Below, piece by piece: positions 43,640-52,375 of a stretch of DNA of 59,836 bases (position 1 is its first letter; each line of letters opens with the position of its first letter). Both the position numbers and the translations under genes were made by a program. The notes below the pieces were generated by a model. The model worked only from the letters and a program-made list of their open reading frames with translations, was not told where the DNA came from and ran no database searches. Origin of the DNA: Amphiplicatus sp046296195 (GTDB taxonomy: Bacteria; Pseudomonadota; Alphaproteobacteria; Caulobacterales; Parvularculaceae); the NCBI GenBank assembly GCA_046296195.1, contig JBKBLR010000015.1, positions 1-59,836 on the forward strand, given 5' to 3'.

Positions 43640-44596
43640 ATGGCAGACACCGAATTCCTAGACCGGATGCTGACGATGGAGATCAGCCGATGCACTGAAG
43701 CAGCGGCGGTCGCGGCATCGAAGATGATAGGTCGGGGCGACAAGAACGGCGCCGACCAGGCGGCCGTCGCAGCGCTTCGCGAGGCGCTCAACAAGCTCGA
43801 TATCGACGGCACGATCGTCATCGGCGAGGGCGAGCGCGACGAGGCCCCCATGCTGTTCATCGGCGAAAAGGTCGGCACGAAGAAAGGGCCAAAGGTCGAT
43901 ATCGCCCTTGACCCGCTCGAAGGAACGGACCTCACCGCCAAGGGCATGGGCAACGCGCTTGCCGTCGTCGCCATGGCGACGGCGGGCACCATGCTGCACG
44001 CGCCTGACACATATATGGACAAGATCGCGATCGGGCCGGGCTATCCTGACGGCGTCGTCGATCTCGACGCCAGCGTTGAAGAGAACATCCGCGAACTCGC
44101 CAAGGCCAAGCGCGTGCAGCCGGCGGACATCACGCTCTGCGTCCTCGACCGCGACCGGCACAGGCACATCATCGAAGGCGCGCGAAAGGTCGGCGCGCGC
44201 ATCATTCTGATCCCGGACGGCGACGTCGCGGGCGTCTTTCACACCACGGAGCCGTCGACAGGCATCGACCTCTATGTCGGGCAGGGCGGCGCGCCCGAGG
44301 GCGTACTCGCCGCGGCGGCGCTGCGTTGCGTCGGGGGGCAGATGCAAGGCCGGCTCGTCTTCCGGACCGAGGCGGAAAGGGAACGTGCGGCGCGCGCCGG
44401 CATCAAGGATCTCGGGCGCAAATACGGCCTCATGGATCTCTGCGGCGGCGATGTTTTCTTCGCGGCGACCGGCGTCACAAACGGAACGATGCTCGACGGC
44501 GTCAAATGGGAGCCGGGGCATATCTCGACGCATACGATCGTTATGCGCTCGAAGACTGGCACAGTTCGATATATCCGCGCCCGCATGCGACGCTAG
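43640..44596 (+). CDS. glpX: Class II fructose-1,6-bisphosphatase
   Basis: 318 residues. DGTIVIGEGERDEAPMLFIG, DPLEGTDLTAKGMGNALAVV and the later GGAPEGVLAAAALRCVGGQM are signatures of GlpX-type FBPases, which remove the C1 phosphate in gluconeogenesis (and can act on sedoheptulose bisphosphate). Length is normal. AGTGAAAGGACCCC lies before the ATG as a moderate ribosome site. It follows the aminotransferase and precedes an ABC exporter on the same strand. Confidence 0.95.
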   Translation: MADTEFLDRMLTMEISRCTEAAAVAASKMIGRGDKNGADQAAVAALREALNKLDIDGTIVIGEGERDEAPMLFIGEKVGTKKGPKVDIALDPLEGTDLTAKGMGNALAVVAMATAGTMLHAPDTYMDKIAIGPGYPDGVVDLDASVEENIRELAKAKRVQPADITLCVLDRDRHRHIIEGARKVGARIILIPDGDVAGVFHTTEPSTGIDLYVGQGGAPEGVLAAAALRCVGGQMQGRLVFRTEAERERAARAGIKDLGRKYGLMDLCGGDVFFAATGVTNGTMLDGVKWEPGHISTHTIVMRSKTGTVRYIRARMRR

Positions 44597-44641
44597 CGGC
44601 GGTTTGCATCGCCAGCGGCGATCGGGCATGGGGAGCGGTCC

Positions 44642-46489
44642 ATGTTCCGGTTTTTCGAATCCCGATTGTCGCCCTTTCCGGAAAGTCGTCTCGGCGCGCC
44701 GCCGGATGGACTTGCGGCGTTTTGCTGGCACTATGTGCGGGACGCGCGCTGGTGGCTTCTCGCCATGGCGCTGCTTACGGCGGCGATCGCCGTCGGCGAG
44801 GTTTTTCTGTTCGCCTTTCTCGGCAGCATTGTCGATTGGCTCGCCAATGCCGAGCGCGACGGTTTCCTCACGCGTGAAGCCGGAAGGCTGTGGGCGATGG
44901 GCGCGCTTCTTGTCGTTGGCCTGCCTCTTGCGGCCTTGGCGCAATCGCTCATCCAGTTTCAGGTCCTGATCGGCAATCTGCCGATGAGCGCACGCTGGCG
45001 CATGCACCGGCACCTTCTCGGCCAGTCGATGTCGTTCTTCGCCAATGAATTCGCCGGCCGGGCGGCGACGAAGGTGATGCAGACCTCGCTCGCCGTGCGG
45101 GAAACGGTGATGAAGCTGCTCGACGTTTTCGTTTATGTCACCGTCTACTTCTTTTCGATGATCGCCATGATCGCGGCGGCGGATTGGCGCCTCGCCCTGC
45201 CGCTCGTTCTTTGGCTTGCCGCCTACGGGGGCCTGATCTGGCATTTCATCCCCCGCCTCAGGGACATCGCAGAGAAACAGGCGGATGCGCGCTCCGTCAT
45301 GACCGGGCGGGTCGTCGACAGCTACGCCAATATCGCAACGGTGAAGCTCTTCGCCCATGCGGGGCGCGAGGAAGCCTATGCCCGCGAGAGCATGGAGGAG
45401 TTCCTCAGGACAGTGCATCCTCAGATGCGCCTCGTCACCCAATTCAACAATCTCGTCTATTTCAATAATTGCTTCGCGGTTTTCGTAATCGCCAGCCTGT
45501 CGATCGCGCTCTGGCTCGGCAGCGTGATTTCGGTCGGCGCCATCGCCGCCTCGATCGCGCTCGCACTTCGCCTCAACGGCATGTCTCAATGGATCATGTG
45601 GGAGGTGTCGGGTCTCTTCGAAAATGTCGGCACAGTCTATGACGGCATGGCGATGCTCGCGAAGTCGACGGCGATCGAGAACAGGCCCGACGCCGGCGTG
45701 ATGGAGCGGCCAAGGGGCGAGATCGCCTACCAGGACATCGCCTTCCATTACGGCAAGGACGGCGGCGTCATCGAGCGATTTTCGCTGACGATTCCTGCCG
45801 GTCAGAAAGTCGGCATCGTCGGCCGCTCCGGCGCCGGAAAGACGACGCTAGTCAATCTGCTGCTGCGGTTCTATGATCCGGAGCGGGGCCGTATTCTGAT
45901 TGACGGCGTCAACATCGCCGATGTCAGCCAGTCTTCCTTGCGCGCGCAGATCGGCGTCGTCACCCAGGACACGTCGCTGCTGCATCGCTCCATTCGCGAC
46001 AACATCGCCTATGGCCGCCCCGGCGCGAGCGAGGAAGCCGTGCGCGAGGCTGCGCGGCGTGCAAATGCGCTCGATTTCATCGAAGCCCTGGAGGACGGCG
46101 AAGGCCGCCGCGGCTTTGACGCCCATGTCGGCGAGCGCGGGGTGAAGCTGTCCGGCGGCCAGCGTCAGCGCATCGCCATCGCCCGGGTCTTCCTCAAGGA
46201 CGCCCCGATCCTGGCGCTCGACGAGGCGACGTCAGCGCTCGATTCCGAGGTCGAAGCTGCAATCCAAGAGAACCTCTTCCAGCTGATGCGCGGCAAGACG
46301 GTGATCGCGATCGCACATCGCCTTTCAACGATTTCGCAGCTCGATCGTTTGGTGGTTATCGACAAAGGCGTCATCGTCGAAGACGGCGCGCATGCCGACC
46401 TCGTCGCGTGGGGCGGCCTTTACGCCGAGCTCTGGGCGCGCCAGTCCGGCGGCTATCTCGCCCATGAAGGCGCCGTCGCGGCCGAGTAG
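44642..46489 (+). CDS. ABC transporter, fused permease and ATP-binding domains
   Basis: 615 residues. A six-helix exporter domain (for example LLAMALLTAAIAVGEVFLFA, VFVYVTVYFFSMIAMIAAAD) is followed by a nucleotide-binding domain: Walker A GRSGAGKTTL, signature LSGGQRQRIAIAR, Walker B APILALDEATSALD and the H-loop IAIAHRLST. It works as a homodimer or heterodimer exporting lipids, drugs or peptides; substrate cannot be read. It resembles the MsbA/AtmA-type exporters. No partner gene is adjacent. Confidence 0.92.
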   Translation: MFRFFESRLSPFPESRLGAPPDGLAAFCWHYVRDARWWLLAMALLTAAIAVGEVFLFAFLGSIVDWLANAERDGFLTREAGRLWAMGALLVVGLPLAALAQSLIQFQVLIGNLPMSARWRMHRHLLGQSMSFFANEFAGRAATKVMQTSLAVRETVMKLLDVFVYVTVYFFSMIAMIAAADWRLALPLVLWLAAYGGLIWHFIPRLRDIAEKQADARSVMTGRVVDSYANIATVKLFAHAGREEAYARESMEEFLRTVHPQMRLVTQFNNLVYFNNCFAVFVIASLSIALWLGSVISVGAIAASIALALRLNGMSQWIMWEVSGLFENVGTVYDGMAMLAKSTAIENRPDAGVMERPRGEIAYQDIAFHYGKDGGVIERFSLTIPAGQKVGIVGRSGAGKTTLVNLLLRFYDPERGRILIDGVNIADVSQSSLRAQIGVVTQDTSLLHRSIRDNIAYGRPGASEEAVREAARRANALDFIEALEDGEGRRGFDAHVGERGVKLSGGQRQRIAIARVFLKDAPILALDEATSALDSEVEAAIQENLFQLMRGKTVIAIAHRLSTISQLDRLVVIDKGVIVEDGAHADLVAWGGLYAELWARQSGGYLAHEGAVAAE

Positions 46490-46499
46490 AGGCGAGTCC

Positions 46500-48038
46500 T
46501 CAGGCTCGGATCGTCGCCATTTCAAAAAGGAAATCGACATATCCCATCGTGGCGTCGACAAGCCCCGCGACCCTGGGATTGGCCGACTCGATCACGTAGT
46601 ATTCGTCCGGCGCATGCGCGCCGGAGCCGTGGCCGAGCCCGAACTGGCCGGCGGGAAGTTTCAGCGGCTCCCCCGTGAACACGCAGCCGGGCCATGAACC
46701 GGCGTTCCGCGGATAAAGCGCATTGGCGACGCCGGCGCGGGTATAGACCGCCTGCTGCGCCCGAATGACGGCGCTGCCTTCGGCGGTTTCCGTCGGGTCA
46801 TAGCCGCCGCTCATGTTCACTTCGACGTCCGCAAACCCCTTCTTCGCGAGATGGCGCTTCAGCTTGGCGAGGCTGTCTTCGACCGTCATGTCAGGGACGA
46901 GACGGAGATCAAGCTTGGCGACGGCGCGCGCGGGGAGGACCGTCTTGCCGCCGGGGCCGGTATAGCCCGCGACAAGGCCTTCGATGTTGACCGTCGGCTG
47001 CGAGGCGAGGCGCTCGAGCGACTTCTCCCACGACAGGTCGTCGATCCAGCGTTCGACGCCGAGCGACTTTTTGCGGTCGGCTTCGTTCGTAGCCTTGGCG
47101 GACAGCGCAATGAGTTCCTTCTCGCGTTTCGTCAGCGGCCGGACCTTCTCGAACCATCCTTCGATCGCCGGCGTGTTGCCGCCGTCCTTTGTCAGCGTCG
47201 AGAGCGCTTCGACGAGCCGCCAGACCGGGCTGTCGACCTGCGCCTTGAGGCTCGAGTGGATGTCGGCCTTGGTCGGGCCCCGTCCCCATTTCTCGCCGCT
47301 CGCGACAAGTTCGAGCTCGATGATGCCTTTGGATCCGAGATTGATGGTGACGGCGCCGTTGGGGTTCTGCCAGCCGGCGGGAATGATGACGCCGAGGCAT
47401 TTCTTGAGATAGGGCATGATCGACGGGTGCTGCGCCACCTGCCGGAAATTCGGCGAGCCGATTTCCTCTTCGCCCTCGCAGATGAGCGCGATGTTGACCG
47501 GCGGCTTCACGCCGGCGGCGCGCATCGCGTGGAGCGCGGCGAGGAATGTCGCTTCGGGGCCTTTCTGGTTGACCGCGCCGCGGCCGACGATCGCCTTCCC
47601 GAACCCTTCCTTCTCGACGATTCGCGCCTCCAAGGGCGGCGAGGTCCATTCGGCTGGTTCGAACTGCTTGACGTCATACATGAAGTAGATGCCGACCCAG
47701 CGGTCGGCGCCGTTATCCATGATTCCGACGACGCCCGGATGCCCGTCGGTCGGGATCCGTTGAACATCGGTGAAGCCGGCGTCTCGCGCGAGCGCCATCA
47801 TATAGCTCGCGCCTTCCTCCATCCGGTGGTTCTCAGCCGCGATCGACGGATTGCGGATCCAGTCCTGGATGCGCGCGACCGATGCGGGATATTGATCCTC
47901 AGCCGCCTTGCGAATCGCCGCCTCGAGGCCGCCGGCGCGGGCGAGCGCGGGGCCCGCCCGGAACACGAAGGCGCCGGCCGCGGCCGTCGCCATCAACGCG
48001 CGCCGGTCGATCGTCTTTTGTCTCGGCAGGTCGGTCAT
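46500..48038 (-). CDS. Tat-exported M20-family-like peptidase with altered metal sites
   Basis: 512 residues. A twin-arginine signal (DRRALMATAAAGAFVF) precedes an M20-like domain. The layout matches the family (YFMYDVKQFEPAEWTSPPLE, VGRGAVNQKGPEATF, ICEGEEEIGSPN, DIHSS, GSGAHAPDEYYVIE). Two positions differ from typical M20 enzymes: M120 stands where the first zinc histidine (HxD) is usual, and N157 replaces the bridging Asp (RGAxDxKG). The enzyme may be inactive, use fewer metals or belong to a distinct subfamily. Length is at the long end for M20. Convergent with the ABC gene. Confidence 0.82.
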   Translation of the reverse strand: MTDLPRQKTIDRRALMATAAAGAFVFRAGPALARAGGLEAAIRKAAEDQYPASVARIQDWIRNPSIAAENHRMEEGASYMMALARDAGFTDVQRIPTDGHPGVVGIMDNGADRWVGIYFMYDVKQFEPAEWTSPPLEARIVEKEGFGKAIVGRGAVNQKGPEATFLAALHAMRAAGVKPPVNIALICEGEEEIGSPNFRQVAQHPSIMPYLKKCLGVIIPAGWQNPNGAVTINLGSKGIIELELVASGEKWGRGPTKADIHSSLKAQVDSPVWRLVEALSTLTKDGGNTPAIEGWFEKVRPLTKREKELIALSAKATNEADRKKSLGVERWIDDLSWEKSLERLASQPTVNIEGLVAGYTGPGGKTVLPARAVAKLDLRLVPDMTVEDSLAKLKRHLAKKGFADVEVNMSGGYDPTETAEGSAVIRAQQAVYTRAGVANALYPRNAGSWPGCVFTGEPLKLPAGQFGLGHGSGAHAPDEYYVIESANPRVAGLVDATMGYVDFLFEMATIRA

Positions 48039-48089
48039 ATGATCCCCTTCACGATTGGGCGCGTTGCAGCAATGCCGGCGTGAGATACG

Positions 48090-49955
48090 CTATCGCCGCG
48101 CGCCGGCGCGTTTCAGCGGCCGGCCCGCCCGAGCCTCGTCGCCGGTCTCGTCAAACAATTCGGCCAGCTTGTCGACCATGACCCCCGCGAGCTGGTCCAC
48201 ATCGACGATGGTGACCGCCCGGCGATAGTAGCGCGTCACGTCGTGACCGATGCCGATGGCGATGAGTTCGACCGGAGAACGGTTCTCAATCTCGGCGATC
48301 ACCTCGCGCAGGTGCCGTTCGAGATAGGCGCCGCCATTCGCTGAAGAGGTCGTATCATCGACTGGAGCGCCATCCGAGATGACCATAAGGATCCGGCGCG
48401 CTTCCGGGCGGCCGATCAGGCGTGAATGCGCCCACTGCAGCGCTTCGCCGTCGATGTTCTCCTTCAGGAGCCCCTCTTTCATCATCAGCCCGAGCGAGTT
48501 CCGGGCGCGCCGCCATGGCGTGTCGGCGGCCTTGTAGATGATATGGCGCAGATCGTTGAGCCGTCCGGGATTGGGCGGGCGGCCTGCTGCGACCCATTTC
48601 TCGCGCGATTGCCCGCCTTTCCAGGCGCGCGTCGTGAAGCCGAGAATCTCGACCTTGACGCTGCAGCGCTCAAGCGTTCGGGCCAGAATATCGGCGCAGA
48701 TCGCCGCAATGGAAATCGGCCGGCCGCGCATCGAGCCTGAATTGTCGATGAGGAGCGTGACGACCGTGTCGCGGAATTCAAGTTCGCGCTCGCGCTTGAA
48801 CGACAAGGGCTGCATGGGATCGACGACGACCCGCGCGAGCCGCGCCGCGTCGAGCACGCCCTCATCGAGATCGAAGATCCAGCTGCGGTTCTGTTGCGCC
48901 ATCAGCCGGCGTTGCAGCTTGTTTGCAAGACGGGAGACGACTGAGTGGAGATTCTCGAGCTGGCGATCGAGTGTGCGGCGGAGGCGCCCCAGCTCCTCGG
49001 CGTCGCACAGCGCCGTCGCTTCCGCGATCTCATCGAACTCGGTCGTGAAGACGCGATAGCGCATGCCGCTGTCGCCTTCAAACTTCGCGCGGATGGAGGA
49101 AATGCGGGCGTTCTCAACCGCGCCGTCGGCGTCGTCCTCCGCCTGCTCGAAATCCTGATCGCTCAGCTCGGCGTCGCTGTCGGGGTTCTCGCTGTCATCG
49201 CCCGACTGGTCCTCGGAAGGCTCGGCCGCGCCGTCTTCGTCATTCTCCGAGGCCTTATCCTCCTCAGCTTCGTTCTGTTCATCGCCTTTAGATTGGTCAT
49301 CGCCCTTTTCCTCGCCGCCATCGTCGTCGAGATTAAGGTCACGAATGACCTGACGCGCCAACCGGGCGAAGGCCGCCTGATCATGAAGATCATTGGTCGC
49401 CGCAAGCGCATCGAGCGAGGCGCCCGCGAGCGCCTCGACCTCGCCGGTGTGAGCGGCCATCATCGCGGCTGCGGCCTGCGGATGCGGCCTGCCCGTCAGC
49501 CGCTGGCGGAGGAGAAGCGCGGCGACATCGGCGATGGGGGCCATCGCCGTCGCGTCGAGGCGGTCGAGCCGTCGTTCGGCGAATGATTTATCGAGCGCAG
49601 CGGCGAGATTGTCGCCGACACCTTTCAGGGCCTTGGCGCCGATCGCCTCGATGCGGGCGGTCTCCAGCGCGCGAAAGACGGCCTGCGCCTCCGCGCCCTT
49701 CGGCATGGCGCGCGCCGAGGCGGCCGCATCATGGTATGCAAGGCGCAGCGCCGCGCCGTCGGCCTCGCCGCGGGCGACCATGGCGGCGTCGCGATCGATG
49801 TTGCGGGCGGGAAGGGGGATCTTGGCGCTGCGTCCCGAAACGCTGGCGTGCTCGCCGCCGAAGGAGACCTCAACTTCAGGGGTGGCCGACAGCGCGCGCG
49901 TCGTCTGGACGAGCGCGCGTTTGAAATCTTCTCGGGCCTTTTCCTTGGGCGTCAT
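48090..49955 (-). CDS. cobT: Aerobic cobaltochelatase subunit CobT
   Basis: About 621 residues. CobT is the VWA-bearing subunit of the CobN-CobS-CobT complex that inserts cobalt in aerobic B12 synthesis. An N-terminal helical region (EKAREDFKRALVQTTRALSA) leads to a long acidic insert, then a VWA domain with the MIDAS LLIDNSGSMRG and ILMVISDGAPVDD. The ATG at 49955 (MTPKEKA) has GGGGA about 10 bases upstream; the open frame extends further without family support. cobS, usually adjacent upstream, is absent from this place. Confidence 0.92.
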   Translation of the reverse strand: MTPKEKAREDFKRALVQTTRALSATPEVEVSFGGEHASVSGRSAKIPLPARNIDRDAAMVARGEADGAALRLAYHDAAASARAMPKGAEAQAVFRALETARIEAIGAKALKGVGDNLAAALDKSFAERRLDRLDATAMAPIADVAALLLRQRLTGRPHPQAAAAMMAAHTGEVEALAGASLDALAATNDLHDQAAFARLARQVIRDLNLDDDGGEEKGDDQSKGDEQNEAEEDKASENDEDGAAEPSEDQSGDDSENPDSDAELSDQDFEQAEDDADGAVENARISSIRAKFEGDSGMRYRVFTTEFDEIAEATALCDAEELGRLRRTLDRQLENLHSVVSRLANKLQRRLMAQQNRSWIFDLDEGVLDAARLARVVVDPMQPLSFKRERELEFRDTVVTLLIDNSGSMRGRPISIAAICADILARTLERCSVKVEILGFTTRAWKGGQSREKWVAAGRPPNPGRLNDLRHIIYKAADTPWRRARNSLGLMMKEGLLKENIDGEALQWAHSRLIGRPEARRILMVISDGAPVDDTTSSANGGAYLERHLREVIAEIENRSPVELIAIGIGHDVTRYYRRAVTIVDVDQLAGVMVDKLAELFDETGDEARAGRPLKRAGARR

Positions 49956-50048
49956 GACAGCGATTTCCCCCATCGCCGGGCTGTTGCCAAGGGCTGGATG
50001 CTGTTGGCGGCGCTTTTGCGCTCCGGCGGGGTGGGTTATTCGAACCGC

Positions 50049-50474
50049 ATGAACCACCCTGCCGCAATGTCCGCCGCCGATCTCAACGCCTTCATGGCGG
50101 CGGGCTTTCCGCGCTGGGACCGGACCGGCATCGCCATCGAGCATTGCGCGCACCGCAAGGCCCGCCTGCGCATGACCACGGGGGAGCGCTCGCTCCGTCC
50201 GGGCGGCACGGTGTCGGGGCCGACGATGTTCATGCTCGCCGACACGGCGCTCTATGTCGCGGTGCTCGCGAGCGTCGGTCCGAAGGCGCTTGCGGTGACG
50301 ACCAACATCTCGATTAATTTTCTGAGGAAGCCGCCGCCGCGCGACCTGATCGCGGAATGCCGGCTTTTGAAGCTCGGCAAGCGCCTCGCGGTCGGTGACG
50401 TCACGATCTATTCAGACGGCGACGAGGAGCCGGTGGCGCAGGCGACCGGAACCTACTCGATCCCCAGCGATTAG
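50049..50474 (+). CDS. PaaI-type hotdog thioesterase
   Basis: 141 residues. Hotdog-fold features: a short N-terminal helix, RPGGTVSGPTMFMLADTALY (the central helix with Asp), and strands KALAVTTNISINFLRKP and LIAECRLLKLGKRLAVGDV. The PaaI/YbgC-like group hydrolyses aryl- or acyl-CoA thioesters. Substrate not predictable. Divergent from cobT by 93 bases and 32 bases before the next gene on the same strand. Confidence 0.85.
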   Translation: MNHPAAMSAADLNAFMAAGFPRWDRTGIAIEHCAHRKARLRMTTGERSLRPGGTVSGPTMFMLADTALYVAVLASVGPKALAVTTNISINFLRKPPPRDLIAECRLLKLGKRLAVGDVTIYSDGDEEPVAQATGTYSIPSD

Positions 50475-50506
50475 CGCGGCGCCCCGCCTGTGATAGGCTG
50501 AGGCTC

Positions 50507-52375
50507 ATGGGCCGCCTCAGGTCAGACATCTCCCGGCGCGATTTTCTGAATGGCGTTGCGCTTTCGGTCGCTGCGGGCGCCTTGCCTCCGGCCGCATTCG
50601 CATGGGCGCACGGGGGTCACGGATATCCGCCTTCGATGCAAGGGCTTCGCGGCGTTCATGCGGGCGCGTTTGAAATCGCCCATCAGCTCGCCTTCGAGGG
50701 AAGGCGCTGGGCCGCGCCGGAGCTTCAGACCGATCCGGAATACGATCTCGTCATTGTCGGCGCAGGCCTCTCCGGCCTCGCCGCCGCCCATGAGTTTCGC
50801 CGGCGCGCAGGCGCGGGCGCGCGCATCCTCATTCTCGACAATCACGATGATTTCGGCGGGCACGCGCGCCGCAATGAGTTCACGGTCGATGGAAGGTTGC
50901 TTATCGGCTATGGCGGCAGCCAGTCGATCGACGGGCCGCGCGGCTATTCGAGGGGCGCCAAACGACTTCTGAGGGCGCTCGGCGTCGAGACGAAGAAATT
51001 CTATGAATGGTTCGATCAGGACTTTTACGTGCGCCGGGGCATGGGGCAGGCGCTGTTCCTCGATCGGGCGACCTTCGGCGAGGATGCCTTGGCGCCCTCG
51101 CCGTTCGGCGGCGATGATGAAGACGCCGCCGCCATCGCCCCGGAAGCGATCGACTCCCTGCCGATCGACCCCGATTCAAAGGCGTCGCTGAAGTCGCTGA
51201 TCGCCGGAAAGATCGATTACCTCGCCGGCATGACCGTCGCCGAGAAGGCCGCGTTTCTCCGGTCAATCAGCTTCGAGCGGTTCCTGATCGACCGCGCCGG
51301 CGCGACGCCGACGCTTGTCCTCCTGTTGCGCAAGACGATCATCGGCCTCTGGGGGTGCGGGTGGGACGTCCTGTCGGCGCTCGAGGCCGCGCGCTGGAAC
51401 ATGCCGGGCACGCAAGGGCTCGGCCTCGACAAGCAGCTGAAGGGGGAAGGCCCGAAGGAAGAGCCCTATATTTTCCACTTTCCGGACGGCAATGCCACGC
51501 TCGCGCGGCTCCTTGTCCGGTCGCTCATTCCCGGCGCAATCGGGGGATCAACCGTCGAGGACGTGCTGCTCGCCCGTGCCGATTACGACCGGCTCGACAT
51601 GGAGGACTTGCCGGTTCGCCTGCGTCTTCATGCGACCGCGGTCGAAATGAGGAACGGGCCGGAAGGCGTCGACGTCGTTTATGTGCGCCGTGGACTCCCC
51701 GAACGCGTCCGGGCGCGCCACGCGATCATGGCGGGCTATCTCGCCATGGCCCCCCATCTCATTCCGGAAATGGGCGAGGCGCAGAAGGAAGCGGTGCGCT
51801 TCTTCACCAAGATTCCGCTCGTCTATGTCAACGTCGCGCTCAGGAACTGGCGCGCTTTCGAGAAGGCCAAGGCCCATCGGATCTATTCGCCGGGCGCTTT
51901 TTTCGAGCATATGGCGCTCGATTTCCCGGTCAGCATCGGGACCTACCGTTTCGCGCAATCGCCCGACGAGCCCATCCTGCTTCATTTGCAGCACATTCCG
52001 ATCGCGCCTGGCCTCGGCCTCACCGAGAAGGAACAGCACCGCGAGGGCCGGCGCTCGCTGCTGGCGTTGAGCTATGATGATTTCGAGTCGCGCATCGTCG
52101 CGCAATTGACGGCGATGCTCGGGCGATACGGCTTCGACGCCGGGCGCGACATCGCCGGGATCACGGTCAATCGCTGGCCGCATGGCTACGCCTATGAATA
52201 TAATGAACTCTTCGACGGTCCCGACTGGTCGCCGGCGAACGGCCCGCATCTCAAGGCCCGCGAACGGATCGGCCGCATCTCGATCGCCAATTCGGACTCT
52301 AGCGCCTACGCTTACGTTGACGGCGCCTTCGACGCCGCGATTCGCGCGGTCGACGAGCTTCTTGCCAGCGGCTAG
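50507..52375 (+). CDS. Tat-exported FAD-dependent oxidoreductase (spermidine dehydrogenase-like)
   Basis: 622 residues. A Tat signal (SRRDFLNGVALSVAAGALPP) precedes an FAD-binding Rossmann domain DLVIVGAGLSGLAAAHEF with DDFGGHARRNEF. The amine-oxidase-like body continues through GYGGSQSIDGPRGYS, FPDGNATLARLLVRSLIPGA and the C-terminal NSDSSAYAYVDGAFDAAIRA. It resembles periplasmic polyamine/amine oxidoreductases such as SpdH. Substrate is not certain. Its TAG stop shares a CTAG with the purF stop on the other strand, a 4-base overlap. Confidence 0.85.
   Translation: MGRLRSDISRRDFLNGVALSVAAGALPPAAFAWAHGGHGYPPSMQGLRGVHAGAFEIAHQLAFEGRRWAAPELQTDPEYDLVIVGAGLSGLAAAHEFRRRAGAGARILILDNHDDFGGHARRNEFTVDGRLLIGYGGSQSIDGPRGYSRGAKRLLRALGVETKKFYEWFDQDFYVRRGMGQALFLDRATFGEDALAPSPFGGDDEDAAAIAPEAIDSLPIDPDSKASLKSLIAGKIDYLAGMTVAEKAAFLRSISFERFLIDRAGATPTLVLLLRKTIIGLWGCGWDVLSALEAARWNMPGTQGLGLDKQLKGEGPKEEPYIFHFPDGNATLARLLVRSLIPGAIGGSTVEDVLLARADYDRLDMEDLPVRLRLHATAVEMRNGPEGVDVVYVRRGLPERVRARHAIMAGYLAMAPHLIPEMGEAQKEAVRFFTKIPLVYVNVALRNWRAFEKAKAHRIYSPGAFFEHMALDFPVSIGTYRFAQSPDEPILLHLQHIPIAPGLGLTEKEQHREGRRSLLALSYDDFESRIVAQLTAMLGRYGFDAGRDIAGITVNRWPHGYAYEYNELFDGPDWSPANGPHLKARERIGRISIANSDSSAYAYVDGAFDAAIRAVDELLASG

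Noticed and set aside
43658..45748. Minus-strand open frame of nearly 700 codons
   Set aside because: Lies opposite glpX and the ABC exporter, both with complete family motifs; shadow frame.
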